64,000 nucleotides of DNA from Chlorogloeopsis fritschii PCC 6912. GTDB lineage: Bacteria; Cyanobacteriota; Cyanobacteriia; Cyanobacteriales; Nostocaceae. The notes under the pieces are model-generated. The model saw nothing but the letters and a program-made list of their open reading frames with translations, had not been told where the DNA came from and ran no database searches. Numbering within the stretch: position 1 is the first letter of the stretch; each line of letters opens with the position of its first letter. Shown one piece after another: positions 1 through 9,280 of the stretch. The position numbers were made by a program, and so were the translations under genes. The stretch is from positions 62,001 to 126,000 of the forward strand of contig NZ_AJLN01000015.1 in the NCBI RefSeq assembly GCF_000317285.1, read 5' to 3'.

Positions 1-1
1 T

Positions 2-2200
2 TACAGTGTCTCGGAGACTGAGATGCAGCAGTATGTCACAGATGAAGCACTGTTCAAGCTGCTCGGGCAGCGCGGCATCATTGGGATGGCACTTTCGCTC
101 ATCGATCTACTCATTGACCCTTTAAACCTCTTTCAACTCCCACCACAACCCAGAGCTTGGTTTAGCTTGGCGGTGGCAGCTGTTGTTCTGCTTTGGGTGG
201 GGTATCCCATTCTACGCAAAACGTTGATGGCACTTCAGCAGCGAGTGATTAATGCGAATGTCTTACTGTCAGCCGGAGCCTGGGGGTCGTTTATTATCGG
301 TACCCTTTCTCTGGTCGATCCCCAGTGGCCAAACTTTCTACCCGTTGCTGCCTGGTTGATGTCATTGCACCTCTTCTTTGGCTACTTCAAGCTGGATACT
401 CGCAAGAAGGCATCTGAAGCTGTTCGGAAACTCCTCTCACTTCAACCCCCACGGGCACGAGTGCTGCGGGGAGGACAGACCGTCGATGTATTGACAAATG
501 AGGTTGTTGTTGGTGAAACACTCGTTGTGCGACCAGGCGAACGGATTCCTCTTGATGGTGAAGTGATTGAAGGGATCGCTAGCGTTGACGAGTCTAGCTT
601 TACTGGGGAGTCCGTTCCGTCCACGAAAGGAGTCAATGCCAAGGTGATTGGTGGAACCCTGAACCTCGACGGTGTTCTTAACATTCGCGTCACTAAGATT
701 GGACAAGATAGCTTTCTGAGTCAAATTGTGCGTCTCATGACTCAGATCGCCGAGCGTAAGCCACCGCTGGAACTACTGGCGGATCGGTTAATGAACTATT
801 ACGGTCCAGTTGTATTCATTGTGGCGGGGCTAGCATTTACAGGCTGGGTAATGTTTAGCGGTGACTACACTAAGGCAACGCTGGTGTTGCTGACGACTAT
901 CATTATGGGCTACCCGTGCGCTTTGGGAATTACAACACCGATGCTGTCTGCGATCGCGGGTGGAAAAGGAATTTCGATTGGTCTTTTAGTCAAGGCAAGT
1001 GAAGTCTTTCATGAACTTTCAGTAGTAGACATGGTTGTCTTTGACAAAACCGGCACACTCACCTATGGTCGCCCAACCGTCACTAACGTTGAGACCTTTG
1101 GCAGTGAGCGAATAGAAACTCTGACATTAGCGTCAGCAATTGAAGAACCTTCGGAACATCCGATTGGTCAAGCCATCCGCTTCTTTGCGCTGCGGGAAGG
1201 CACTCAGCCAGCCGCCGTTAAAGAATTTCGTGCGGCTCCAGGCAAGGGAGTTGAGGCAAGGCTAGGGGAAACCGAAGTTTTAGCCGGAAAACCTTCTTTT
1301 GTTGAAGAGCGCGGTGTTTCCTTAACCGCTCAGGTTAGAGCGAGGATTGATGCCCTCAGCAATGAAGGCAAAACAGTAGTCGTACTGGCACGGGGTAAAG
1401 AAGCCATTGGCATTTTTGCACTGCAAGACACACCACGTCGGGGAGCGCAACGGTTATTTGAGAAACTGCGGCAACGAGGGATCAAGACCGTGATGCTTAC
1501 GGGCGATGCCCAACGGGTAGCGGAAGCAATTGGAAATAAGCTGGGTGTTGATGAAGTCCGGGCAGAACTGTTGCCAACAGACAAGGTTGCTGCCATTGAA
1601 ACGCTTCAAAACGCGGGGCGTAAGGTCGCAATGGTCGGAGATGGAATTAATGATGCCCCTGCCCTTGCCCAAGCAAACATTGGAATTGCGCTGGGGGCTG
1701 GAACAGATGTGGCGATCGAATCAGCAGGCGTCATCCTGATTGGCGATCGGCTCAATGACGTGCTCAGTGCGCTTATTCTGGGCAAAGCCAGCTACCGCAC
1801 GATGACTGGAAATGTGATTGTGGCGGTGCTCTTTAACCTGGTGGGCATGGGATTGGCAGCAATGGGATTCATTACGCCGACGCTAGCCATCACCATCATG
1901 GTGCTGAGTATTTTTGCCATTCTGCTCAACACGCTACGCATTCGAGGAATCGATCTGCAACGCGAGGATCTGCCAGAGTTAGAGCCACTGGCTGAACAAG
2001 AGTTTCTAGTTCCAGGAATGGTTTGCGAAGGCTGTGCTAGCAAAATCAGCACGGTACTGACTTCACTGGTAGGCGTTCAAGAAGTCAAGCCGAAAGTACC
2101 ACAAAAGCGGGTCTATGTGCGCTATGAGCCGACCCAAGTGCAAGAGGAACAACTTAAAGCAGCACTTGACCAGGTGGGATTTACTGCCATTGAAGCGTAG
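2..2200 (+). CDS. P1B-type heavy-metal ATPase, 5' end possibly outside window
   Basis: Metal-translocating P-type ATPase of the inner membrane. Counting from the ATG at 23, the actuator TGES is at residues 194-197, the phosphorylation motif DKTGT starts at D341, the P1B-specific HP is at H379-P380 and the hinge GDGIND is at 539-544. A heavy-metal-associated (HMA) domain with CxxC (C668, C671) sits at the C terminus rather than the usual N terminus. The membrane metal site, normally CPC or SPC, reads YPC (Y297-P-C299). That is unusual and makes the substrate hard to name. The frame is open to the left edge, so the ATG at 23 may be internal. Several transmembrane segments surround residues 45-120 and 260-300. 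Family is certain; metal specificity is not. Confidence 0.93.
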   Translation, partial: YSVSETEMQQYVTDEALFKLLGQRGIIGMALSLIDLLIDPLNLFQLPPQPRAWFSLAVAAVVLLWVGYPILRKTLMALQQRVINANVLLSAGAWGSFIIGTLSLVDPQWPNFLPVAAWLMSLHLFFGYFKLDTRKKASEAVRKLLSLQPPRARVLRGGQTVDVLTNEVVVGETLVVRPGERIPLDGEVIEGIASVDESSFTGESVPSTKGVNAKVIGGTLNLDGVLNIRVTKIGQDSFLSQIVRLMTQIAERKPPLELLADRLMNYYGPVVFIVAGLAFTGWVMFSGDYTKATLVLLTTIIMGYPCALGITTPMLSAIAGGKGISIGLLVKASEVFHELSVVDMVVFDKTGTLTYGRPTVTNVETFGSERIETLTLASAIEEPSEHPIGQAIRFFALREGTQPAAVKEFRAAPGKGVEARLGETEVLAGKPSFVEERGVSLTAQVRARIDALSNEGKTVVVLARGKEAIGIFALQDTPRRGAQRLFEKLRQRGIKTVMLTGDAQRVAEAIGNKLGVDEVRAELLPTDKVAAIETLQNAGRKVAMVGDGINDAPALAQANIGIALGAGTDVAIESAGVILIGDRLNDVLSALILGKASYRTMTGNVIVAVLFNLVGMGLAAMGFITPTLAITIMVLSIFAILLNTLRIRGIDLQREDLPELEPLAEQEFLVPGMVCEGCASKISTVLTSLVGVQEVKPKVPQKRVYVRYEPTQVQEEQLKAALDQVGFTAIEA

Positions 2201-2231
2201 AACAGGAGTTTCATTTTGGGTTTTGGTGACG

Positions 2232-2255
2232 TTGTAGAGAGTTACCTCTCTACAA
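2232..2255. promoter_or_regulatory. 10-bp perfect inverted repeat between ATPase and MFS genes
   Basis: TTGTAGAGAG (2232-2241) and CTCTCTACAA (2246-2255) form a perfect dyad with a 4-base centre, 30 bases before the ATG at 2285. No T-run follows on either strand, so an operator for a metal- or drug-responsive regulator is more likely than a terminator. A TACAAT that could serve as a -10 box overlaps the right arm. The regulator is unknown. Confidence 0.5.
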
Positions 2256-2284
2256 TGTCCTGAGCGAAATACTTGAGGACGTTT

Positions 2285-3490
2285 ATGGCTCAACATACTA
2301 ATGAAGCGAGTGAACCCGGAAATACACGGCGGCGCGAACCTTTGCTTTGGATACTGTGTGCGGCCGCTGCTTTAATCTTTTTCCAAGGCTATACGATCGT
2401 GCGGCTCCTGCCTCGACTCGCTGAGGTTTTCCAGGTTCCGGAGCAGCAAATTGGTCTCATTGTTCCGGCGTACATGATTGCTTACGGCATTTCCACCCTT
2501 CCACCCTGATTTATGGTTTGCTCTCAGATCGGCTGGGAGGGGCATGTCATCCGAGTTTCGCTTCTGGCGTTTGTTATTTTGACAGCGCTGACAGCAACGT
2601 CGCAGTCTGCTGAGCAGATAGTCGTCTGGCGACTCTTAACCGGATTGGGCGCGAGTGGTGTTGTGCCAATGTCGCTCGCCCTAGTTGGGGATTTATTTGC
2701 GCATAACCAGCGTGGGCGTCCTTTGGGATTGCTGTTTGCAGCGATGGAAGGTGGAATGGCGTTAGGTTCAACTTCCGGTGCAATCTTGGAACCTTTTGTG
2801 GCTTGGCGGATGCTATTTATTGGCACCGCTGTCTTAACCGTTGGTGTGTTCGAGCTGTTGCTCCGCTTTGGTTCGCTACCTCAGGTTTCCAGGTCTAAGG
2901 CACGGCTCTCCTTACGAGAAGTGGTTTTAGGCTACCGCAAGCTCCTGGCTACAAAACGGGGCTTTAGAACCTATAGCTATGTATTCTGGAATGGAATTTT
3001 CCACTCTGGCATTTATACCTGGTTGGGGGTTTACTTTTCTCAACGATATAACTTGGGGGAGATTAGCATTGGTCTAGCCATTCTTGGCTATGGAGTGCCA
3101 GGATTGCTGTTTGGTTCAACGATCGGACGAGCCGCTGATCGCTGGGGTCGTAGGCGGTTGATTGCTCTTGGTTTAAGTGTGGCGGCGATCGGGGTAGGGC
3201 TCCTGATTCCTCAAGTTCCTTTACTTGTTGCCGCTGTAGCAGTGACTATTATTTCGTTGGGATACGATCTGACCCAACCACTGTTTGCGGGAATTGTGAC
3301 TGAGTTAGGAGGGAAACAGCAGGGAGGACAGGTGATGGGGCTAAATGTTTTTTTGCTCTTTACAGGATTTGGAATCGGTAGCTTTTTGTTTGGTGAAACC
3401 CTTGACTTGGGATTTGGTCCCGCACTGGGAATATTTACGGCTGTCCAAGTGTTTGCCACCATTGCTGCAATTCCCTTATTCCGCTGTTGA
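2285..3490 (+). pseudogene. MFS transporter disrupted by an 8-bp tandem duplication
   Basis: Major facilitator superfamily efflux transporter, broken in its N-terminal half. Codons from ATG 2285 encode TM1 and part of TM2, then hit TGA at 2507-2509. The cause is visible: TTCCACCC occurs twice in a row (2491-2498, 2499-2506). Removing one copy restores the frame through the MFS loop 2-3 signature YGLLSDRLG (from 2512). A second one-base shift in the G-run at about 2537-2542 returns reading to the frame that runs to TGA 3488-3490. The remaining 325 codons from ATG 2513 encode the rest of a 12-TM protein, including a second-half RAADRWGRR signature. Either a pseudogene or two sequencing errors. 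It lies 84 bp after the metal ATPase gene, so a shared efflux role was likely. Confidence 0.8.
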
Positions 3491-3890
3491 GGCTCGAAAG
3501 CGGGAACCTAGTAAGTCGCTGACTTAATTTAGCTGAAACGTTGTGGAGATTAGTGCTTCAAGATATCCTCGTCAGAATGGAGCAGCTAGCTCTTACTTGC
3601 CATATGTAGAGTATAATTACATACTCTGGACAAGGTAAAATTAATTTTGCTCAAAGTTTTATTTCATAAATACTTTAATTAAATATTTAGCGTTGCTGAA
3701 TGGAGGTATGAAATTTAAAAATTTGATATTTCAAGCTCTTACTCTCTGCGTCACTGCGTCTCTACGTGAGATAAATTCGTACCCTTAATCAGTAACGCCC
3801 CGATAATTGTTTGTAGTGAAGCTCTAGTACGACTTCATGAAATCATACCTCATCTTCTTTGACGCTTTGCTATCGACCAGTTATTATGTT
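3491..3890. other. Intergenic region with one hairpin and a Nostoc-type repeat
   Basis: No gene is visible in these 400 bases. AGAGTAT (3608-3614) and ATACTCT (3621-3627) form an inverted repeat with a 6-base centre. The stretch near 3740-3770 (CTCTGCGTCACTGCGTCTC and flank) resembles a short repeat common between genes in Nostoc-type genomes. Confidence 0.5.
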
Positions 3891-4871
3891 TCAGCTATCA
3901 ACCCCATAATATTTCTCCAACCATTCCAACAAGCCTTCCTCGACAGGGGTCAAGTAAGTCTGTCGTCCCAGAGACTCCAACACTGTATAAGCACAGCGAT
4001 CTAGTATTCCATAATCGCGCAAACGCTTGATGCGTTTTTTAATTTGTGGTAGTTGGCGATGTACTTCCGGAGAATCAATTTTGTTGAGGTTTTCAGGTTT
4101 CACGTTTAGAGTAGTGTCATGAACGTCCACTTCTACACTAAATTCTTTAAGGGCAACTGCGATCGCCCAACAGCCATTATATTTGCGTTCAGTACCCTCT
4201 AACCTAGTTAAGGTAAACACGTCACCTATTTGGCAAAAATCACTGGCAAGAAGTAGAGGCTTGTCCTTGAGCTGTTCCACAATTCCCTTAATAATGCGTC
4301 CGCTAGGAACTTTACCGCCAGCTTCTTCTATACCCTGTAACCATGCAGCCGCTTGAAGTTCTGGTTCAAAATTTGCTTTAGCTAAATCACGTAACTGACG
4401 TTCGTTGGTCGGCATGGGAGTTTGCCGACCAATGGTCGGCAAAAATTTCTGAATATTGTCATAGACGACAGCAGCCGCAATCTTCAGGTAAGCAGTGTCG
4501 CGACTATAATTAAAGCGATCGCGGCAGTATTCCTCAAAAGTTCTATGAGTACTTCGGTATAGCCGCCGTTCCCGCAGTTCCCTCAAGGCACAACCCGCTT
4601 CATAAAATGCCCGTTCTATTTTTAGCTCCAATCTGTGACGGTCAGCTTTTTCCTCCTCGGTTAGCTCCTCTAGGACTTCGACTGCAACAACTACAGTATC
4701 AGCTGTTGCAAATTCTTCCCTTGGTTTGGGTTCGTGCTCTACTAACTCTTGTTCAGAAGAATTACAGGTCATAGTGACTGAAATTTCACTATCACCTTTT
4801 TTTACCCGTTTGTCGCTTTTGTTTGCATTAACTTCTTGACCAGGTTTTAATTTAAGTTTTCCAACTGTCAT
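3891..4871 (-). CDS. Cyanobacterial plasmid DNA-binding protein, replication/partition associated
   Basis: A 326-residue soluble protein with a charged N terminus. A conserved central block has the pattern LRELRERRLYR, then FEEYCRDRFNYSRDTAY, then MPTNERQLRDLAK. This pattern recurs in cyanobacterial plasmid and chromosomal proteins thought to be ParB/KorB-like DNA binders. I recognise the family but not a proven function. The last third has no obvious motif. Within the gene a perfect 10-bp inverted repeat (4421-4430 with 4434-4443, core GCCGACC/GGTCGGC) is translated as part of a duplicated PT(I/N) segment. The gene runs in the same direction as the upstream primase-helicase gene, 170 bp away. 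Confidence 0.7.
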   Translation of the reverse strand: MTVGKLKLKPGQEVNANKSDKRVKKGDSEISVTMTCNSSEQELVEHEPKPREEFATADTVVVAVEVLEELTEEEKADRHRLELKIERAFYEAGCALRELRERRLYRSTHRTFEEYCRDRFNYSRDTAYLKIAAAVVYDNIQKFLPTIGRQTPMPTNERQLRDLAKANFEPELQAAAWLQGIEEAGGKVPSGRIIKGIVEQLKDKPLLLASDFCQIGDVFTLTRLEGTERKYNGCWAIAVALKEFSVEVDVHDTTLNVKPENLNKIDSPEVHRQLPQIKKRIKRLRDYGILDRCAYTVLESLGRQTYLTPVEEGLLEWLEKYYGVDS

Positions 4872-5041
4872 AATTGATACCTTTTAAAAACAGCTGAAAC
4901 TTTTTAATGGGAAATTATCAGCTTAAGATACAGTTGTTATCCGTTTTTACAGTATGTCTCACCCCCTTGCTTTTGAGTAAAATTGAACACAAGATGCTGC
5001 GATAAATGTAACAAAAGTAGGTGTTAAAGGTGTGCTTGCAC

Positions 5042-8000
5042 CTAGCCTGATGATGCTCTTCGGATTTGTCCTTCAAAGACATGCATTCTCCCCTCTGCAT
5101 CAAATAAACTAAATCGCCCTACTAAATTGGTAACAGTGACACAAGCATCAATAAAATACCCACCAATCCACTCCCCAGCTGCCGTCAAAAATTCGACTGG
5201 CTGAAGCTTGCGGTTGTTTGATTTCCTACCTGTAACAGTTGGGTTCACATCTTGCAGTGTCTGGGCGGTAGCATTCGGGAAATTTAAGTCAACACTCGCT
5301 TTAATACCTAATAACTCAGTAGATTCTCGTAAAAGTTCGGATAATGCTTCTGGAGCATTACCATTTGATGGCAGAGGGGTTGGTACATCATTTCCTCCAA
5401 GGAACTGGGACGAATCATCATCGTGACTATTGCCTAGAAATTCTATATTTGACCATTCATCCGTTGACAATTGACGCTCCAATTGACAGTTATTGTCAAT
5501 CAAATCAGTACCTTCTTCGGTGGGCATTTGAGCGTTTGAATTGACAAATTGACGTAACTCTACATCTTTCAATCGTAATGAGGAATTTGAGTGGCGGTTA
5601 GTTACTTTCTCTGAAGAAACAGGTGCCTTAAGATTTATGTCAAATGAGTCAAATTCATTGTCAAATCCAGGAGTGCTTTGGGTTTTTTGGATTGACACAG
5701 GTGTCAAATTTCTGTCAATTTTGTCAATCTCACTCAGTGGTACACCATTTGGCAAATAGACTAAGTTAGACCCTTTATTTTCAACACGACCCCAACCTGC
5801 TGCTGCCATCATTTCCATCAGTCGCCGGATTTCAAAAGTCGGTTTTTTGCGGAAAGCGCGGATGCTACTCTTGAGCATGGAAGCTGTAGCCCCTCCCAGA
5901 CGTTCAGCCACTTTCTGTATTTTCAGACCCCAAGATGTCAGCCCAGATTCTGGAGAGTTTTGAGCATGAATTAATTTATGCTGCCACAGAAAATAAGCTG
6001 CTAGCTCAATGGCCTTTTCCATCGTGTCACCACAGATAACTTGGCTCAGAGTTTCACCCCTTAAGACAGCATTGACGATGTGTAGCCATAGTGCCAACCT
6101 AGTGGTGTAAGCTTCAATCTTGGGATAGACTGCCCTCAGTCCATAGGACTCCTCAGCAACTTGGGCATCTACGAGAGAATGCTGCCACGCCTCAAAAAAC
6201 TTAGCCGCTTCCGTGCTTAGAAAGTAATCTTGTGCTGACACCTGGCCGAGTTTTATGTAAAGTTGACGTAGTGCTTGAGAGATACCAGTATCGGCAGCAG
6301 TACTTTCTCCAACTAACCGCAGATAACGTTTAGGAGACTTTGCAGCACAGAACAGCCATCGAGCAAAATTGCCGTTGCAGTCGTTGTGGTCACCCATTAT
6401 AGTAGCTAAAACTTCCCACTGGATGCTGCCTGTACGTGAGATGGCACTCTTAGGTAAGCATACAGATTTGTCTGAGCGGTCGTAGATAATTGCAGACCCA
6501 TTGAATTGATCGAGTTCCTGCTCTTCATCAGCCCCTAAACCACCGCGATATTGATTACGGGCTTTGAATAACCCTGCTAGTTCATCCCGGTAGTACAGCA
6601 GTCCGCGAGGATTTTCACTATGAATTCGCTGCAATGTTTCCAGTGTGCTGTCCTTAGTTAGATAGCGCTGGCGAGTGGGTGCTATTGCTGGCTCCTCTTG
6701 TGAGTCGTCCTGCTTTTTGCTTTTACCCACTGTTTGCAGCTTGTTGTATTCAGCTAGTTCCATCCGATAGCGCTCAAAAGCCTCAGCTTCTAATTCCACT
6801 AAGGGATCGATAATTAACCGTTGGGCTGGAGTTTTCATAGAACCAGATTCAGCTACAATGCTCGTCCACATCACCATCGGTTGAGCGTACTTTGCGGATG
6901 GCTTTACAATTACTCGCGCTGCCGATCCAATTCGAGATGCCGCAGTTCCCAAGAGTGTCGTAAATAAAAATTCAGGAGCTGTCGGCATGGCCTTAGCAGT
7001 ATCAATCAGAAGTTGGGCGAACTGAGGTTCAAGCAATCGGGTAAGGTCAAGTTGGTGAGGATGAGTTTTAAGCAAAGATGAAAGCTTCTGCGTGGCAACT
7101 AAAGTGTCAGTTTGCAAATCTACTTCAAAAGTAAGTAGCTTAACTAGCTGCTCAATCTGCCGATAGGGACACCTCACCGAAGCCGCCAACTCCATCAATG
7201 CGATCACTCGCCCTGACTCGGAATCACAACTGCTCAAAATTTCTAGAATGCGTTCGTGCAGTGCGGCATCTGAAATAGGCGGCTTCTTCCCAACACCGGA
7301 AACATTACCAAACCCAGGATTTCTAGCAGGACTACCAAAACTAGCCAAGAAATTTTGATTCGGTTTAATATAAGTGTTCCAGTACCAAGCCCTAATACAG
7401 GTTTCCACACATAAAGGAGTACAGCTGGGTCTAGGGCGGTCTTTTTCGGCTGACTTCCAGATAGCATCAACTTCTTTAGCTGGTAGCGGCGGGTTACAAC
7501 GACTAGCGTAGTCCTGCAACAGTAGCTGTGGGTCGCCGTCAAACTGCTGACCGATGTTAGTAAGATAATTGGCACTGCCAATTAAGTCTCGTGCTAGTTT
7601 GGCTCCATTGGTATTGCGACCCCCCTCGTTTACCCCAAAGTTGAGCAGAGTACGAGACTCTTTGGAGAGACAGACTTCGAGCGGCACCGCAACTGGCACT
7701 GGTACAGAGATGTCTTCATACCGAGTGTACTGTTGCTCGTGTGCAAACGCTCTGGCTGCTGATTGCACTGTTTTAGGCTCTCGTTGGACTAACTCAGGAT
7801 TCTGCGACAACGGCACAGAGGAACGCAATTTTTCATAGTTGTACCTAATACCAGACTGCGAGATGATATCGCACCTTTGCGGCTTTTCCCCTGGCTTGAT
7901 GTGCCACGCACCAGCCAATCGCATCACCCGACTGGGATTTTTGATGGCTGGATCAGCACCAGTGTAGGTTAGTAAGTCATTTTGCAACTGCTTCCACTCT

Positions 8001-8407
8001 TCAACTGGGATGGGTTTTTCAAACACCCAGTAAGAATGCACGGATTTGCGAGTCTGGATTTGAAAGGTTGGTTCTGGTAGCGAAAGCGTTTGCCACAAAT
8101 TTCGCTGTAACTCTATTTCCAGATCATCATGCTCAATAAAGACCGCACGGCACAGTTGAACGTCTTCATCTTTATGGCCACCGCCGTTAATCACAAAATA
8201 TATGCCATAACCCTGCTGCTGCCACTGCAAAATTTGTTTGAAGTTGAGTTTATCAGCTTTGCGTCCTGTGTTAGGAGCGTAACGGGGGTCTTCTTTAGGC
8301 AAGAAAGCCCGAACATAAATAGCATCACCTCGCTGATATCCCAAAAGCTCTAGCTGTTTAATTGCTTGTGAGGTATCAATTTCAAATGCTGAAAGCTGTG
8401 TAATCAT
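5042..8407 (-). CDS. Plasmid primase-helicase, RepB-primase-like plus DUF3987
   Basis: A 1121-residue plasmid replication protein. The first about 200 residues match the RepB/archaeo-eukaryotic-type primase-like domain, with an acidic pair in VFIEHDDLE near residue 94 and the conserved SVHSYWVF and PSRVMRLAG segments. The middle is a DUF3987 helicase-like ATPase with a Walker A-like GSMKTP near residue 520 and a Walker B-like LLYYRDELAG near residue 605. The C-terminal 250 residues are polar and low in motifs. The ATG at 8407 is chosen because GGAGGG lies 7-8 bases upstream; a GTG directly before it is an alternative. It reads away from the iteron origin and probably primes or unwinds plasmid DNA there. 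Confidence 0.82.
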   Translation of the reverse strand: MITQLSAFEIDTSQAIKQLELLGYQRGDAIYVRAFLPKEDPRYAPNTGRKADKLNFKQILQWQQQGYGIYFVINGGGHKDEDVQLCRAVFIEHDDLEIELQRNLWQTLSLPEPTFQIQTRKSVHSYWVFEKPIPVEEWKQLQNDLLTYTGADPAIKNPSRVMRLAGAWHIKPGEKPQRCDIISQSGIRYNYEKLRSSVPLSQNPELVQREPKTVQSAARAFAHEQQYTRYEDISVPVPVAVPLEVCLSKESRTLLNFGVNEGGRNTNGAKLARDLIGSANYLTNIGQQFDGDPQLLLQDYASRCNPPLPAKEVDAIWKSAEKDRPRPSCTPLCVETCIRAWYWNTYIKPNQNFLASFGSPARNPGFGNVSGVGKKPPISDAALHERILEILSSCDSESGRVIALMELAASVRCPYRQIEQLVKLLTFEVDLQTDTLVATQKLSSLLKTHPHQLDLTRLLEPQFAQLLIDTAKAMPTAPEFLFTTLLGTAASRIGSAARVIVKPSAKYAQPMVMWTSIVAESGSMKTPAQRLIIDPLVELEAEAFERYRMELAEYNKLQTVGKSKKQDDSQEEPAIAPTRQRYLTKDSTLETLQRIHSENPRGLLYYRDELAGLFKARNQYRGGLGADEEQELDQFNGSAIIYDRSDKSVCLPKSAISRTGSIQWEVLATIMGDHNDCNGNFARWLFCAAKSPKRYLRLVGESTAADTGISQALRQLYIKLGQVSAQDYFLSTEAAKFFEAWQHSLVDAQVAEESYGLRAVYPKIEAYTTRLALWLHIVNAVLRGETLSQVICGDTMEKAIELAAYFLWQHKLIHAQNSPESGLTSWGLKIQKVAERLGGATASMLKSSIRAFRKKPTFEIRRLMEMMAAAGWGRVENKGSNLVYLPNGVPLSEIDKIDRNLTPVSIQKTQSTPGFDNEFDSFDINLKAPVSSEKVTNRHSNSSLRLKDVELRQFVNSNAQMPTEEGTDLIDNNCQLERQLSTDEWSNIEFLGNSHDDDSSQFLGGNDVPTPLPSNGNAPEALSELLRESTELLGIKASVDLNFPNATAQTLQDVNPTVTGRKSNNRKLQPVEFLTAAGEWIGGYFIDACVTVTNLVGRFSLFDAEGRMHVFEGQIRRASSG

Positions 8408-8575
8408 CACCGAGCACCCTCCTCGTTCAAAGCAAACATGAATTTGGAGAAGATAGTGAAAGTATAATTACGATAAATAGAATAAATAGCGCAATTAATC
8501 TGCTTAATGTCAATATCTGACTTAATAAAGTCAAATATTGCAATTTTTTTAGAGCTTTCTTCCATTGAACACGAA

Positions 8576-8600
8576 CTCCGTGAATTTTTAGTTTACGGAG
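8576..8600. other. Hairpin in the origin region
   Basis: CTCCGT (8576-8581) pairs with ACGGAG (8595-8600), extendable by three pairs with one G-T wobble. It lies between the primase-helicase start and the structured element at 8652-8781. Function unknown. Confidence 0.45.
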
Positions 8601-8651
8601 CCAGGGCAGCAGCAAAAGTACAGTTCTCTGCGCTTACCATTTAGGGGGAAG

Positions 8652-8781
8652 TTTGTTAAAGTCTAGATATGTTTATATCTGGGCTTTTGTTCCACGCAGT
8701 TGGCGCTGCGTTGACTCTAACAAAGTCCTAGCATTTAGGTAAGTCGGGAGAGAACCTTTACTGTTCTCCTCGGCTTTTTAA
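8652..8781 (+). ncRNA. Candidate structured RNA with three-way junction and terminator
   Basis: An outer stem pairs TTTGTTAAAGTC (8652-8663) with GACTCTAACAAA (8713-8724), 11 of 12 positions. It encloses two hairpins: AGATAT-gttt-ATATCT (8665-8680) and CGCAG-ttggcg-CTGCG (8695-8710). About 15 bases later a GC-rich hairpin (about 8742-8774, GAGAGAAC with GTTCTCCTC) is followed by a T-run (8775-8779), as in a rho-independent terminator. No open frame explains this. It sits beside the iteron array, so a copy-number antisense RNA, an origin structure or an unlinked small RNA are all possible. Structure is seen; transcription is inferred. Confidence 0.4.
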
Positions 8782-8864
8782 ATGACGACAGTCATGACGA
8801 GCAGGCTGTCAAATTTGAAACTTAGCATTGAAAGATTTTGATATCAAGGGGGCAAAATCGCTTA

Positions 8865-9177
8865 TACGCCGGAGTCACAGGTGGTTCATACGCCGGAGTC
8901 ACAGGTAAAACTATACGCCGGAATCACAGGTAAACGGAATATCTATACGCCAAAGTCACAGGTAAAACTGTACGCCGGAGTCACAGGTCAATGTTTGGAT
9001 AGTTTGCAGCATTAGCCTTTCAAAAAATTGATTTCAAAAACTATACGCCGGAGTCACAGATAAAACTATACGCCGGAATCACAGGTAAACAGGATATCTA
9101 TACGCCGGAGTCACAGGTAAAACTATACGCCGGAGTCACAGGTAAAAGCGTGAAAATCATACGCCGGAGTCACAGGT
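8865..9177. repeat. Iteron array, probable replication origin
   Basis: Ten direct copies of TACGCCGGAGTCACAGGT start at 8865, 8889, 8914, 8946, 8971, 9044, 9069, 9101, 9126 and 9160. Copies 3 and 7 have GAATC, copy 4 has CAAAG and copy 6 ends GAT. Spacings 25-32-25 occur twice, because copies 2-5 and copies 6-9 are related by an exact 155-bp shift. The array ends 103 bp before the Rep start and is typical of iteron-controlled plasmid origins, where Rep binds the iterons to open the origin and limit copy number. Confidence 0.9.
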
Positions 9178-9280
9178 CTTCATGAAGATTTGTTAACTAA
9201 GACTGTTATTAATTTATAGAGGTGTGGCAGTTTAGAACTGGCAAACTTGATAAAATTTGCTCAATAATTAGGTAATAGTT

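Noticed and set aside
4421-4443. Perfect inverted repeat inside the DNA-binding protein gene as a terminator or parS
   Set aside because: It lies in frame within a conserved coding segment, with a third half-copy coding the MPTNE motif nearby; a coding duplication explains it.
8865-9177. Iteron array considered as a CRISPR array
   Set aside because: Units are 18 bp with 6-55-bp variable gaps, spacers are themselves repeated, and no cas gene is near.
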